Numbered from the stretch's first letter, positions 8,832 to 18,244 are shown. The stretch: 64,000 bases of DNA from Roseivirga pacifica (GCF_900111145.1 NZ_FOIR01000002.1:1364001-1428000); one strand, 5' to 3'. The notes: a model not told the origin generated them from the sequence alone. A program made the numbers and translations.

Positions 8832-9664
8832 TAATTGTTGATTATACTAATGATAAGTGCAGTACCAGAAACTACGCCAACGATAGCCGCAAAAGTTTGA
8901 AGTGCTGATTCTCCTGTACCCAGTTCTCTAATCTTCAATGGCGGAACATAAATAATATCGTTGGGTTGTAAAAAATACAATGGTGATTGTAACAATTTAC
9001 GTTCTGTCACATCCACCTCATGAATCCTTACACCATCAGGATATTGCCTGATAATTTGAACATGTGCCCTGTTCGCATTTAGGGTTAAGTCACCAGACGT
9101 TGCAATTGCTTCAATTAAGTTGGCTTCATACTGTTGTAATGTTTGCGGTCCTGGCGCGTTCACTTCACCAAAAATGGTATAACGAATTCCATCCAACTTA
9201 ACATTGACCAAAATATCGTTTACACCTTCTTGTTCGCGAATTAAGTCTTCAAGCTTATACTTCAATTCCTCTGTTGTGAGCCCAGCTGCCTCAATTCTCC
9301 CCAAGGCATTAATTTCAACATTACCATCTTTATCTACATTGTAGCCAGTAAAATAAAGGTTTTGCTGGCCTCCATTTCCACCACCTCCCCCTCTTGCCAT
9401 ATTAGACCCCAGTGCATTCGTTCTCAACAATAGTGGATAAAATTTCTCTACTGCTGTCTGCTCGCGAGAGTAGAAATTAATCAGAAGAATATCATTCGGT
9501 TGTAATCTGTAATCTTGTCTACTAAGTTCTATAAGTGTATCCAAGCCCAACTCTGCTACATCTTCCTTATTTTGGATATAGATAACCTTCTCATTAGGGA
9601 TACAACTACTGGCTGCGGCTACAATTACAACTAATAAGAGTAGTTGTTTAAATAGTTTGATCAT
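8831..9664 (-). CDS. wza: Wza-like polysaccharide export lipoprotein
   Basis: The 277-residue protein has a lipoprotein signal with cysteine at residue 21 (LLLLVVIVAAASSC). A poly_export domain (QDYRLQPNDILLINFYSRE) and SLBB-type domains (YTIFGEVNAPGPQTL; then FLQPNDIIYVPPLK) follow. A hydrophobic C-terminal stretch (AAIVGVVSGTALIISII) fits the helix that lines the outer membrane pore in Wza. It would form the outer membrane channel for the polymer made by this operon. The start overlaps the kdsA stop by 4 bases and the stop shares one base with the Wzc start. Confidence 0.88.
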   Translation of the reverse strand: MIKLFKQLLLLVVIVAAASSCIPNEKVIYIQNKEDVAELGLDTLIELSRQDYRLQPNDILLINFYSREQTAVEKFYPLLLRTNALGSNMARGGGGGNGGQQNLYFTGYNVDKDGNVEINALGRIEAAGLTTEELKYKLEDLIREQEGVNDILVNVKLDGIRYTIFGEVNAPGPQTLQQYEANLIEAIATSGDLTLNANRAHVQIIRQYPDGVRIHEVDVTERKLLQSPLYFLQPNDIIYVPPLKIRELGTGESALQTFAAIVGVVSGTALIISIINN

Positions 9665-10506
9665 TCTACTTCGTTTTTGGCTTGCTGGCCTAATTCAAAG
9701 GCTTGCTTGGCCATAGTTAAAAAGTCTTCCATTTTATGAAGCGGAATCATATTTGGCCCATCACTTTTTGCTTCTGATGGGGTTGGGTGCGTTTCAATAA
9801 AGAAACCGTCAACTCCAGTAGCACCTGCTGCTCTTGCTAAATATGGTGCAAATTGCTTTTTACCTCCTGAACTTCCCCCCATACCACCAGGCTGCTGCAC
9901 ACTATGCGTAACATCAAAAATCACAGGTGCAAACTGGCGCATAATCGGCAAAGCACGCATATCTACCACAAGATTATGATAGCCAAAAGAAACACCTCTT
10001 TCGGTTAAGCAAATTTTCTCGTTTCCGGTAGACTTCACCTTGTTCACTGCATACTGCATGTCTTCAGGTGCCATAAACTGTCCGCGCTTGATTTTCACCG
10101 TTTTTCCTGTCTCGCCTGCCGCCACCAACAAGTCTGTTTGTCGGCATAAATAAGCGGGTATTTGCAATGCTTGCGCCACGTCACTCACAGGTTTTGCCTG
10201 TTGTGACTCGTGGATGTCGGTAACAATTGGTAGGCCAAATTCCTGCTTAATATTGTCTAATACGCGCAGTCCTTCTTCGAACCCTAAACCTCTGTAAGAA
10301 TCTACAGAAGTTCGGTTAGCCTTATCGAATGATGCCTTAAAGATATATTGAATGTCGAGCCTATCGCAAATCTTTTGAAGGCTTTCTGCCACCTTAGCAC
10401 AAACTTCATACGACTCTACAGCACAAGGCCCTGAAAACAAGACCATTCGGCCATCCCCTATTGTTATTGAATCATTTAGGTTAAAGCCTTTGTTAAATTT
10501 CTCCAT
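9661..10506 (-). CDS. kdsA: 3-deoxy-8-phosphooctulonate synthase
   Basis: KdsA condenses phosphoenolpyruvate with arabinose 5-phosphate to KDO 8-phosphate in the cytoplasm, for the lipopolysaccharide inner core. The protein is 281 residues, the normal length. Recognised blocks are SGPCAVESYEV, FKASFDKANRTS, IVTDIHE, KIKRGQFMAPEDM, RGVSFGYHNLVVDMR and FDVTHSVQQPGG. The Cys in GPCAVES, the His of THSVQ, the Glu of IETHPTP and the following Asp match the metal ligands of the metal-dependent (Aquifex-type) KdsA; E. coli has Asn at the first site. It directly follows kdsC with no gap. Confidence 0.95.
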   Translation of the reverse strand: MEKFNKGFNLNDSITIGDGRMVLFSGPCAVESYEVCAKVAESLQKICDRLDIQYIFKASFDKANRTSVDSYRGLGFEEGLRVLDNIKQEFGLPIVTDIHESQQAKPVSDVAQALQIPAYLCRQTDLLVAAGETGKTVKIKRGQFMAPEDMQYAVNKVKSTGNEKICLTERGVSFGYHNLVVDMRALPIMRQFAPVIFDVTHSVQQPGGMGGSSGGKKQFAPYLARAAGATGVDGFFIETHPTPSEAKSDGPNMIPLHKMEDFLTMAKQAFELGQQAKNEVE

Positions 10507-11040
10507 TTAGGTCAATTGTTGAATTATCTCTCCGTAATTGTCTTTTGCCGTTAATATGATATCTCCAAGCTCTCTCAGCGTTCCTTTTCCACCTTCTGCT
10601 TCAAGCACCAAATCCACGAACTCTTTTACTTTAAAGTGTCCATCATTTGGTGTGGCGGCCAAGCCCACCTTGGTAATTACAGGCAGGTCGTTAATATCGT
10701 CTCCAATGTACGCTACTTCTTCCGCTTCCAGCTTATAATCTTTTAGTATTGCAGCAAGCACTTCAGCTTTATTGCTAATTCCATGATAATGAAAATCCAT
10801 TTTTAGCTCTTCGCACCTGTTTTTCACTACCTGAGAAGCTCGCCCTGTAATCACACCAACTAATATTCCGTACTGCTTTAGGTACTTCACTATCTGGCCA
10901 TCCTTTACATTGAACCGTTTTAATTCCAGGCCATTGTTATCGTAAATGATGCCGCCATCGGTTAATACACCATCAACATCGCAAATAACTGCTTTTATCA
11001 GTTGTGCTTTTTGAATTATAGGGGAGGAAATTTCTTTCAT
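10507..11040 (-). CDS. kdsC: 3-deoxy-D-manno-octulosonate 8-phosphate phosphatase (HAD family)
   Basis: This 177-residue HAD phosphatase shows motif I ICDVDGVLTDGG, then NVKDGQIVKYL, motif II in GVITGRAS, and motif III YIGDDINDLPVI. It is the short, cap-less tetrameric type typical of KdsC. It removes phosphate from KDO 8-phosphate, the product of the next gene, kdsA. It is the first gene of the minus-strand polysaccharide operon and lies 12 bases downstream of a good -7 promoter box (11059-11052). Confidence 0.93.
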   Translation of the reverse strand: MKEISSPIIQKAQLIKAVICDVDGVLTDGGIIYDNNGLELKRFNVKDGQIVKYLKQYGILVGVITGRASQVVKNRCEELKMDFHYHGISNKAEVLAAILKDYKLEAEEVAYIGDDINDLPVITKVGLAATPNDGHFKVKEFVDLVLEAEGGKGTLRELGDIILTAKDNYGEIIQQLT

Positions 11041-11051
11041 AACTAACTCAG

Positions 11052-11059
11052 CAAAAGTA
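11052..11059 (-). promoter_or_regulatory. Putative Bacteroidota -7 element for the kdsC-led operon
   Basis: On the minus strand the sequence reads TACTTTTG, an exact fit to TAnnTTTG, 11 bases before the kdsC start. Twenty bases further upstream a TTAG replaces the TTTG -33 element, so the upstream half is weak. If used, the 5' leader would be only a few bases long. Confidence 0.5.
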
Positions 11060-11159
11060 AACTTTCTGGGCCTTCTACCCTAACGCCCTATATCGTTTTG
11101 AAATTTTATTCCTTGTAAAAGCACCAAATCGCTATATTAAAACCCACAAATCAACACCT

Positions 11160-13580
11160 ATGCGATACTTCAAACTTGTGCTTTCACTGATTCTAACAAT
11201 TGGAATCTTTTATGGACTAAACTCTAAATTCGACCCGCTACCTCCATTAGGAAAGTTCTTAGCCCCAAACCAAGGCATTTGGCAGAACGACAAAACATAT
11301 GATGGTATGGCGGATGAACTCTCAATTCCAGGTTTGAAAGCCCCCGTAACAGTGCACTACGATGATCATTTGATTCCCCATGTTTTCGCCCAAAACGATG
11401 AAGACCTTTACAGAACGCAAGGCTTTATAACTGCGCAGCATCGTTTGTGGCAAATGGAGTTTCAAACACATGCTGCTGCCGGTAGGCTATCGGAAGTTGT
11501 AGGTGCCGCAGCCATTGACTACGACCGTACGCAAAGAAGAAAGGGCATGATTTACGGAGCCGAAAAGGCCGTAGAAACAATGCGTAAAGATCCAATTATG
11601 TTGGCACAACTTGAGGCATACAGAGATGGTATTAATATGTACATAAACTCACTAAACAGTGCTAGCTATCCGGTAGAATACAAATTATTGGACTATGCGC
11701 CAGAACCTTGGACAATAGAAAAGACTGCGCTCCTACTTATGTACATGACCGACATGCTGGCAGGAAGAGATTCCGACCTAGAGTACACCAACTTCATTGC
11801 CAAATTCGGAAAAGAGCGCTTCGACTTTCTTTTCCCTGATTTTTTTGATGTAAACGACCCAATTATACCTAAAGAAAGAGACTGGAGCGATTGGGAGGTA
11901 AATACACCAGAAGTACCCGATGGTGATTTTCCGCTTGATCAATTAGATGAGATCATGGCAAAACCCCACCCCGACAACGGCAGTAACAACTGGGCTGTTG
12001 GTCCTGAGAAATCTTACTCTGGTAATCCTATTCTGGCAAACGACCCGCACCTACAATTGAACCTTCCTTCCATTTGGTACGCCATGCAATTGGCTACGCC
12101 AGAAAAAAATACTTTTGGAGTAACCTTGCCTGGTGCTATGGGCATAGTCATCGGTTTCAATCAAGATATCTCTTGGGGTGTAACCAATGCCACACGAGAT
12201 GTAAAGGATTGGTATAAGATTACTTTTAAAGATGATGCGAAAGATGAGTACTGGCACGACAATCAATGGAAGGCAACTACCAAGCGTATTGAAGAGATAA
12301 AAATTAAAGGCGAAAAGCCATTCTACGATACCGTTGTTTACACTCACCATGGTCCGGTGAGTTACGATGAAACCTTTATGGGCAATGGTAACAAAGGCGT
12401 AGGTTATGCCATGAAATGGGCCGGACATTTGGGCGGAAATAACCAAAAAACCCTGATTGAACTAAACGCAGCCAAAAACTACGAGGACTATAAAGCCGCG
12501 ATAGTACACTTTGCGGCACCAGCTCAAAACTTCATTTTCTCATCGCGCGAAGGAGACATAGCGCTTTGGGTGCAAGGTCAGTTACCGAATAAATGGAAAG
12601 GCCAGGGTAAATTCCTAATGGACGGATCTAACCCAGCTCACGACTGGCAGGGCTTTATTCCACAAGAACACAATGCCCATGTACTAAACCCAGAAAGAGG
12701 CTTTGTGAGCTCAGCCAACCAGCATCCGGTTGACGTTTCTTATCCTTATTATATTTTCAACGATGGGTACGAAATGTACCGAAACAGAGTGATTAATGAC
12801 TTTTTCAGGTCGAAGGAGAAGTTCGATATTCAAGATTTTAAAGACTTACACAACAACAACTATAACTTAAAAGCAGCCGAACTTCTTCCAACTATGATAG
12901 CAAGTCTTAGAGGGCAAAACCTTTCTAAACAAGAAAGCGATCTTCTAGATGAAGTGGCCAATTGGGACTACTATAACGACATTGACAAGCTTGGCCCTAC
13001 GATTTGGGAGATTTGGTGGAACAAACTTCGCTACTCAGTTTGGGATGAAATAAGAAATGAAGAAGCACCAATGGATGCGCCTTTCCAATACCAAACTATT
13101 TACTTGTTGAAGAACCACCCCGAAGATCCAGCGATGGACATTCAAGAAACCCCAGAAGTTGAAACAGCAACCGATTTGTTCTTAAAAAGCTTTAAAGCAA
13201 CAGCCAGTAGTATTGCTGATCTCAGCGCTAGCGGAGAATCAATTAGCTGGGGTGACTACAAAGCGACTTACGCTGGGCACCTGCTTCAGGCATTACCTGC
13301 CTTCTCTCGCTTCGACTTGCCAATTGGCGGCAACAGCGGCATTGTAAACGCTACTAGCCAAAACCATGGCCCCTCTTGGCGCATGATCGTAGAAATGACC
13401 GACCCACCAACAGCATACGGGGTGTACCCTGGTGGTCAATCGGGCAACCCAGGCAGCAAATATTACGATGACCTGGTAGATATTTGGGCTGCAGGGGAAT
13501 ACCTATCCATCAAGTTTATGCAAAACGCCCAAGATAATTCGGGCATTCAATTCTCTCAAACTTTGACTCCACTACAATGA
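11160..13580 (+). CDS. Penicillin acylase family (S45) N-terminal serine hydrolase
   Basis: This 806-residue protein opens with an N-terminal hydrophobic segment (YFKLVLSLILTIGIFYGL), so it is exported or anchored. It has the penicillin amidase layout: alpha chain with QGFITAQHRLWQMEF, linker, then the beta-chain nucleophile in NGSNNWAVGP (Ser275) after autocleavage at Gly-Ser. Further blocks are LANDPHLQLNLPSIWY, GVTNATRDVKDWY and, near the C-terminus, GGNSGIVNATSQNHGPSWRM. The family cleaves amide bonds of penicillins, acyl-homoserine lactones or other N-acyl compounds; the substrate cannot be told from sequence. The next gene overlaps its stop (ATGA), so three genes 11160-15834 form an operon. 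Confidence 0.88.
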   Translation: MRYFKLVLSLILTIGIFYGLNSKFDPLPPLGKFLAPNQGIWQNDKTYDGMADELSIPGLKAPVTVHYDDHLIPHVFAQNDEDLYRTQGFITAQHRLWQMEFQTHAAAGRLSEVVGAAAIDYDRTQRRKGMIYGAEKAVETMRKDPIMLAQLEAYRDGINMYINSLNSASYPVEYKLLDYAPEPWTIEKTALLLMYMTDMLAGRDSDLEYTNFIAKFGKERFDFLFPDFFDVNDPIIPKERDWSDWEVNTPEVPDGDFPLDQLDEIMAKPHPDNGSNNWAVGPEKSYSGNPILANDPHLQLNLPSIWYAMQLATPEKNTFGVTLPGAMGIVIGFNQDISWGVTNATRDVKDWYKITFKDDAKDEYWHDNQWKATTKRIEEIKIKGEKPFYDTVVYTHHGPVSYDETFMGNGNKGVGYAMKWAGHLGGNNQKTLIELNAAKNYEDYKAAIVHFAAPAQNFIFSSREGDIALWVQGQLPNKWKGQGKFLMDGSNPAHDWQGFIPQEHNAHVLNPERGFVSSANQHPVDVSYPYYIFNDGYEMYRNRVINDFFRSKEKFDIQDFKDLHNNNYNLKAAELLPTMIASLRGQNLSKQESDLLDEVANWDYYNDIDKLGPTIWEIWWNKLRYSVWDEIRNEEAPMDAPFQYQTIYLLKNHPEDPAMDIQETPEVETATDLFLKSFKATASSIADLSASGESISWGDYKATYAGHLLQALPAFSRFDLPIGGNSGIVNATSQNHGPSWRMIVEMTDPPTAYGVYPGGQSGNPGSKYYDDLVDIWAAGEYLSIKFMQNAQDNSGIQFSQTLTPLQ

Positions 13581-13936
13581 AAAAGATTATAGAAAGCCTA
13601 ATTCTTACAACCGTACTTGCCATAGTACTTTCAGCATTTCTTCCTTGGTGGGCTATTATGGTTGCGGGGCTTTTGTCAGGTGCAATCGTTCGCCTACGAA
13701 ATGTAGCCGCCTTCTTTGTTCCCTTTCTAGCAATCAGCTTATTTTGGATTGTATACGCGTACATGCTTAGCAGTGCTAATGACTTTACGCTAGCCAGCAA
13801 AATCGCAACTCTATTAAAGCTCAACGGAAATGTAGTTTTGCTTTTAATTGTTACAGGGATTGTCGGTGGTCTGGCAGGCGGAATTTCAGCACTCTTGGGC
13901 AACTCAATTAGTGCCGTGCTAGCCAAAGAAAAATGA
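13577..13936 (+). CDS. Small four-helix membrane protein, unknown function
   Basis: The 119-residue protein has hydrophobic segments at about residues 5-38, 45-66 and 84-112, consistent with three to four membrane helices, and no recognised domain. It overlaps the acylase stop by 4 bases and its own stop overlaps the SerB-SerA start by 4 bases, so it is clearly expressed with them. Glycine-rich final helix (IVTGIVGGLAGGISALLG). I do not recognise a family. Confidence 0.7.
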   Translation: MKKIIESLILTTVLAIVLSAFLPWWAIMVAGLLSGAIVRLRNVAAFFVPFLAISLFWIVYAYMLSSANDFTLASKIATLLKLNGNVVLLLIVTGIVGGLAGGISALLGNSISAVLAKEK

Positions 13937-15834
13937 ATCAGACCACAGTAGTTCCGCATTTTGTAATCGACTTCGATAGTACTTTCACCAAAGTTGAGGC
14001 TTTGGACATTTTGGGTGAAATATCATTAGAAAATCACCCTGAAAAAGTAGAGAGGCTACAAAAGATTAAAGATGTAACCGATTTAGGAATGGCGGGTGAG
14101 CTTTCGCTTCGCGAATCTTTAGAGGCTAGAATTCAAATTTTAGATGCCAAACAAAGCCACTTGGCCGAATTGGTAAAAAGGCTGAGCAAACTCGTTTCTA
14201 ATTCTATTTCAAGGAATAAGGAGTTTTTCGAACAAAATGCCGGCAATACTTACATTGTAAGCAATGGCTTCAAAGATTTCATTGTGCCGGTTGTCACCCA
14301 AATGGGCATAAAACCAGAGCATGTTTTTGCCAACGACTTTGTGTTTGATGAAGCCGGGAATATCATCGACTTCAACAAGGAAAATGTTCTGTCTTCCAAT
14401 GGTGGAAAAGTAAAGCAAATTGAACAACTTGGCCTTGAAGGCGAAATCTATATGATTGGCGATGGCTACACCGATTATGAAGTAAAAAAAGCTGGTGTTG
14501 CCAATAAATTTTACGCCTACACAGAAAATATTGAGCGTGACAATGTAAAGGCCAATGCCGACCACATTGCACCTAGTTTTGACGAAATACTATTTAAAAA
14601 TAAAATGAGCGGAGCGCTTTCTTACCCGAAAAACAGAATCAAGATGCTGCTGTTGGAAAACGTGCATCCACATGCCTTGGAGAAACTAAGAGCCGATGGT
14701 TTCTCGGTAGAAAGCTACCCTGCCGGGCTTGATGAGGATGAACTTTGCGAAAAGATCAAAGGCATTCATGTTTTAGGTATTCGCTCCAAAACGCAGGTAA
14801 CCGCTAAAGTGCTTAAAAAGGCCGATAAGCTGATGGCCATTGGTGCCTTCTGTATTGGCACCAACCAAATCGATCTGGACGCTGCGCTTGAAAAAGGTAT
14901 CGCTGTTTTCAATGCACCATTTAGCAACACACGTTCTGTGGTTGAATTAGCCATTGCCGAAATCATAATGCTTATGCGTGGCATTCCTGATAAGAATGCA
15001 GACATGCACGTTGGCAAGTGGTCTAAAACTGCTGCCAATAGCTACGAAATAAGAGGTAAGAAACTGGGCATTATAGGTTACGGCAACATCGGTTCGCAAC
15101 TTTCTGTTTTGGCCGAAAATATGGGCATGCAGGTTTACTACTATGACATTGAGGAAAGGCTTGCTCTTGGTAATGCCACCAAATGCGATAGTCTGGAAGA
15201 ATTGCTTGGCCTTGCCGATGTAATTACCCTACACATTGACGGCCGCCCAGAAAATAAGAACATCTTCCGCAAAGAGCACTTCGATATGATTAAAGATGGT
15301 GCTGTTTTCTTAAACTTGGCCCGAGGCCCTGTGGTTGAAATACCAGCATTGAAAGATGCACTCGCTTCCGGCAAATTGCGCGGAGCTGGAGTAGACGTAT
15401 TTCCTGAAGAACCAAAAAGCAACAATGACCCTTTCGAGTCGGAATTGAAAGGTTTGAAAAATACGATTCTAACCCCACACGTTGGAGGAAGCACACAAGA
15501 GGCACAGGAAAACATTGCAGATTTTGTTCCGAACAAGATTATGGACTACATCAATACAGGTAACACTGCTTTGAGTGTAAACTTCCCTAACCTTACGCTC
15601 CCTCCTTTGAAAAACGCGCACAGGTTATTGCACATCCACTTGAACAAACCGGGTGTTTTGGCTACCATAAACCGCGTTTTGGCAGAACACGATGCCAACA
15701 TTGTAGGTCAGTATTTGAAAACCAACGAAACAGTTGGCTATGTAATTACCGACATTAACAAGGCATACGATAAGGAGTTAACCACTGCTTTGAAGAAGAT
15801 TGAGCATACGATTAAGTTTAGAGTGCTTTATTAA
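13933..15834 (+). CDS. serA: SerB-SerA fusion: phosphoserine phosphatase-like HAD domain plus D-3-phosphoglycerate dehydrogenase
   Basis: The protein has 633 residues. About 8-215 is a HAD phosphatase of the SerB type: DFDST motif at 13-17, ivSNGFKDF, and MIGDGYTDYEVK. From about 232 on it is D-3-phosphoglycerate dehydrogenase: GAFCIGTNQIDLDAA, the NAD-binding LGIIGYGNIGSQL, NLARGPVVE, the catalytic His of TPHVGGSTQEAQENI, and a C-terminal ACT domain (LLHIHLNKPGVLATI). It would combine the first and last steps of serine synthesis in the cytoplasm. The ACT domain usually gives serine feedback control. A probable SerC for the middle step lies at 20654. The fused frame is continuous with no sign of a sequencing join. 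Confidence 0.9.
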   Translation: MNQTTVVPHFVIDFDSTFTKVEALDILGEISLENHPEKVERLQKIKDVTDLGMAGELSLRESLEARIQILDAKQSHLAELVKRLSKLVSNSISRNKEFFEQNAGNTYIVSNGFKDFIVPVVTQMGIKPEHVFANDFVFDEAGNIIDFNKENVLSSNGGKVKQIEQLGLEGEIYMIGDGYTDYEVKKAGVANKFYAYTENIERDNVKANADHIAPSFDEILFKNKMSGALSYPKNRIKMLLLENVHPHALEKLRADGFSVESYPAGLDEDELCEKIKGIHVLGIRSKTQVTAKVLKKADKLMAIGAFCIGTNQIDLDAALEKGIAVFNAPFSNTRSVVELAIAEIIMLMRGIPDKNADMHVGKWSKTAANSYEIRGKKLGIIGYGNIGSQLSVLAENMGMQVYYYDIEERLALGNATKCDSLEELLGLADVITLHIDGRPENKNIFRKEHFDMIKDGAVFLNLARGPVVEIPALKDALASGKLRGAGVDVFPEEPKSNNDPFESELKGLKNTILTPHVGGSTQEAQENIADFVPNKIMDYINTGNTALSVNFPNLTLPPLKNAHRLLHIHLNKPGVLATINRVLAEHDANIVGQYLKTNETVGYVITDINKAYDKELTTALKKIEHTIKFRVLY

Positions 15835-15860
15835 GGAAGTAGTTCAATGCCTTTGACAAT

Positions 15861-15900
15861 TCCCCTCCTAAATTAGGAGGGGTTAGGGGTGGTTTTAATT
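15861..15900. repeat. Short palindromic intergenic repeat (CCCCTCCTAA type)
   Basis: A perfect inverted repeat with 10-base arms (15862-15871 and 15873-15882) around a single A, followed by GTTAGGGGTGGTTTTAA. Similar GGGGTTAGGGGTGGT tails after a CCCCTCC palindrome occur as dispersed intergenic repeats in Bacteroidota genomes as I remember them. It could also end serA transcription, though the T run is short. Confidence 0.65.
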
Positions 15901-15971
15901 TCATGCCATCAAACAGTAATTGCAAGCAGCCGAGAAATGTATTAGCTTTTGGGTTCCAAAAAATAGAACCT

Positions 15972-17693
15972 ATGAAATACATTCGCCAGCGCGTACTTGC
16001 TGCTTTTGCAATACTCGCACTAGCCATTTCTGGCTGTTCCACTCACGAAACAGCCGACACCATCTTTATTAACGGAACCGTTTATACTGTTGATGAAACC
16101 AATCCTAAAGTTGAAGCAGTAGCTGTAAAAGACGGAATGATTCAGGCCGTAGGCAACCTACAAGACATCCTCAAATTTCAAGGAGACGAGACCAAGGTAG
16201 TTGACCTAAATGGCATGACCATGACACCTGGGTTCATCGAATCACATGCACATATGATGGGTGTGGGCTACAACAAGCTCGAGATTGACCTGATGTACGT
16301 AAAAACCTACGATGAACTAGTTGAGAAAGTAGCTGAGGCTGTTGAAAAAGCGGAACCAGGGGACTGGATTACTGGCCGTGGCTGGCATCAAGACAAGTGG
16401 ATAGAAAAGCCTGACAACATGGTAAAAGGCTTTCAAACTCACGAAAAACTAAGTGCAGTTAGCCCCGATAATCCTGTTTGGCTTAGACATGCCAGCGGCC
16501 ATGCAGCTTTCGGCAATGCCAAAGCCATGGAATTGGCAGGAGTGAATAACCTTAGCATAGAAAGCCTTCAAGGTGAAGTAGAAGGTGGTGAAATCATTAA
16601 AGATGACCTGGGCAATCCAACTGGCATTTTCACCGAAAGAGCTGAAGGAATAATTGGCAAACTGGTACCCCAAGAGACCGAAGAAAGAGCAGAGCAGGCA
16701 TTAGAACTAGCCATTCAGGAGTGTTTAAGGCTTGGCATCACTTCTTTTCACGATGCTGGCTCTGGCCAGGCCTATGTTGACAGGTTACTTCGATTTAAAG
16801 AACAAGGCCGCCTAAAAATCAGGACTTATACCATGCTGACGGGTACACAGCCAGAACTACTGAAGGAATGGGCAGATAAAGGCCCAATGATTGACCCTGA
16901 TCACCAAGTGACTGTAAGGGCATTCAAGCTGCATACTGATGGTGCTTTGGGTTCTCGTGGTGCTTGGTTATTAGAAGAGTATTCGGATCGACCGGGACAT
17001 TTTGGTCATGAAACCGTACCAATGGAGCGCGTTGGCCAAGTTGCTTTAATGGCGCTAGAATCTGGCTTTCAACTTTGCTCTCACGCCATTGGTGACAGAG
17101 CCAATCAGGAAGTGCTAGACCAATATGAAATGGCCTTCAATAAATTTCCTGACTTGAACCCGAAAGATCAACGCTTTAGAATTGAGCACGCGCAACACCT
17201 CAGCTTGGATGATATTGCGCGCTTTGGTGAAATGAATGTGATTGCCGCCATGCAAGCCATTCATATGAGTTCAGACAGGCCTTGGGCCATTGACCGATTG
17301 GGCGAAAGACGCATAGTAGAAGGCGCTTATGTTTGGCAAAAACTTATGGAAGCAGATGCTACCGTTGCCAATGGCACGGATGCCCCTGTAGAGCCGCTCG
17401 ATCCTTTACCTTCTTTCTACGCATCGATTGCCCGTAAAACTTTGCAAGGCACCCCTGAAGGAGGCTATGAAGCCGACCAGGCCATGACGAGAGCACAAGC
17501 ACTTAAATCTTATACTTTAGATGGCGCCTATGCTGAGTTTGAAGAAGACTTTAAAGGCTCCATTGAAGTAGGCAAAGCAGCCGACTTTACCGTTTTCGAT
17601 AAAGACATTATGACAATTCCCGAAATGGAGATTTTGAATACCAAAGCCATGATGACCGTGGTAGGTGGTGAAATTGTATATGAGGGGAAATAG
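15972..17693 (+). CDS. Lipoprotein amidohydrolase, YtcJ-like (Amidohydro_3)
   Basis: I place the start at ATG 15972, because the protein then begins with a clean lipoprotein signal (MKYIRQRVLAAFAILALAISGC, cysteine about residue 22). An upstream ATG at 15903 in the same frame would put 23 hydrophilic residues before it. The mature part of this 573-residue protein is a metal-dependent amidohydrolase of the YtcJ/Amidohydro_3 type: FINGTVYTVDE, TPGFIESHAHMMG, GRGWHQDKW, LHTDGALGSRGAWL, SHAIGDRANQEVLD, RIEHAQHL and NGTDAPVEPLDP. The substrate is unknown; relatives act on N-substituted formamides and similar compounds. The lipid anchor puts it in the periplasm or at the cell surface. Confidence 0.85.
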   Translation: MKYIRQRVLAAFAILALAISGCSTHETADTIFINGTVYTVDETNPKVEAVAVKDGMIQAVGNLQDILKFQGDETKVVDLNGMTMTPGFIESHAHMMGVGYNKLEIDLMYVKTYDELVEKVAEAVEKAEPGDWITGRGWHQDKWIEKPDNMVKGFQTHEKLSAVSPDNPVWLRHASGHAAFGNAKAMELAGVNNLSIESLQGEVEGGEIIKDDLGNPTGIFTERAEGIIGKLVPQETEERAEQALELAIQECLRLGITSFHDAGSGQAYVDRLLRFKEQGRLKIRTYTMLTGTQPELLKEWADKGPMIDPDHQVTVRAFKLHTDGALGSRGAWLLEEYSDRPGHFGHETVPMERVGQVALMALESGFQLCSHAIGDRANQEVLDQYEMAFNKFPDLNPKDQRFRIEHAQHLSLDDIARFGEMNVIAAMQAIHMSSDRPWAIDRLGERRIVEGAYVWQKLMEADATVANGTDAPVEPLDPLPSFYASIARKTLQGTPEGGYEADQAMTRAQALKSYTLDGAYAEFEEDFKGSIEVGKAADFTVFDKDIMTIPEMEILNTKAMMTVVGGEIVYEGK

Positions 17694-17749
17694 TTTAATG
17701 GTGAATTGGTCATTAGACATTAGTGAATTAGTAGAATAGTCATTAATTA

Positions 17750-18244
17750 ATGAACCAATTGTTTCTAAGGCTTTTGTTAATTCTGAGCACTATAGCAGTG
17801 GTTGCAAGCTGTTCATATGATACCCCTAATAAATATGCGGTTGAAAGATGGCAAAGTTGCTATGGCGGATTAGAAGTATTGGATTCTCATTTTATGTCGG
17901 GAGGCTTAGAATTACAAAAAGCTCAGCCAATATCACCACAAAAGCCTACACCATGGTTAGAATATAGAAACTTCCAACCGTTATTTGAAAGAGGCGGAAT
18001 ATCTAGAAACTGCCAACCAAATCGGCTAATGGTTGTAAAGGGAGTTCGAATCTATGAATTGGACAACTATAAGAGGAACCCTAGTGATCGGCCTTCAACA
18101 ATGGGGATAGACGAAAAACATATTCTAATAAAAGGTAGCTTTTCGGCTATTAAAAGGGAAGAAATTCCTTACATAGAAAGTTGGAAAATAATCTATAGTG
18201 TAACAGTTAATGACACAACCAAACACCTCATTCTACAGCATTAA
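17750..18244 (+). CDS. Hypothetical lipoprotein
   Basis: The 164-residue protein has a lipobox ending at Cys21 (LLILSTIAVVASC). The rest is hydrophilic with no recognised domain. Three further cysteines in the mature part (WQSCYGG, SRNCQPN) could form a disulphide. It stands alone after the amidohydrolase and is followed within 7 bases by a strong palindromic terminator. Confidence 0.7.
   Translation: MNQLFLRLLLILSTIAVVASCSYDTPNKYAVERWQSCYGGLEVLDSHFMSGGLELQKAQPISPQKPTPWLEYRNFQPLFERGGISRNCQPNRLMVVKGVRIYELDNYKRNPSDRPSTMGIDEKHILIKGSFSAIKREEIPYIESWKIIYSVTVNDTTKHLILQH

Noticed and set aside
17694-17749. Short direct repeats of GTGAATT/CATTAG between the amidohydrolase and the lipoprotein gene
   Set aside because: Too short and AT-rich to separate from chance; no stem, box or frame is supported.
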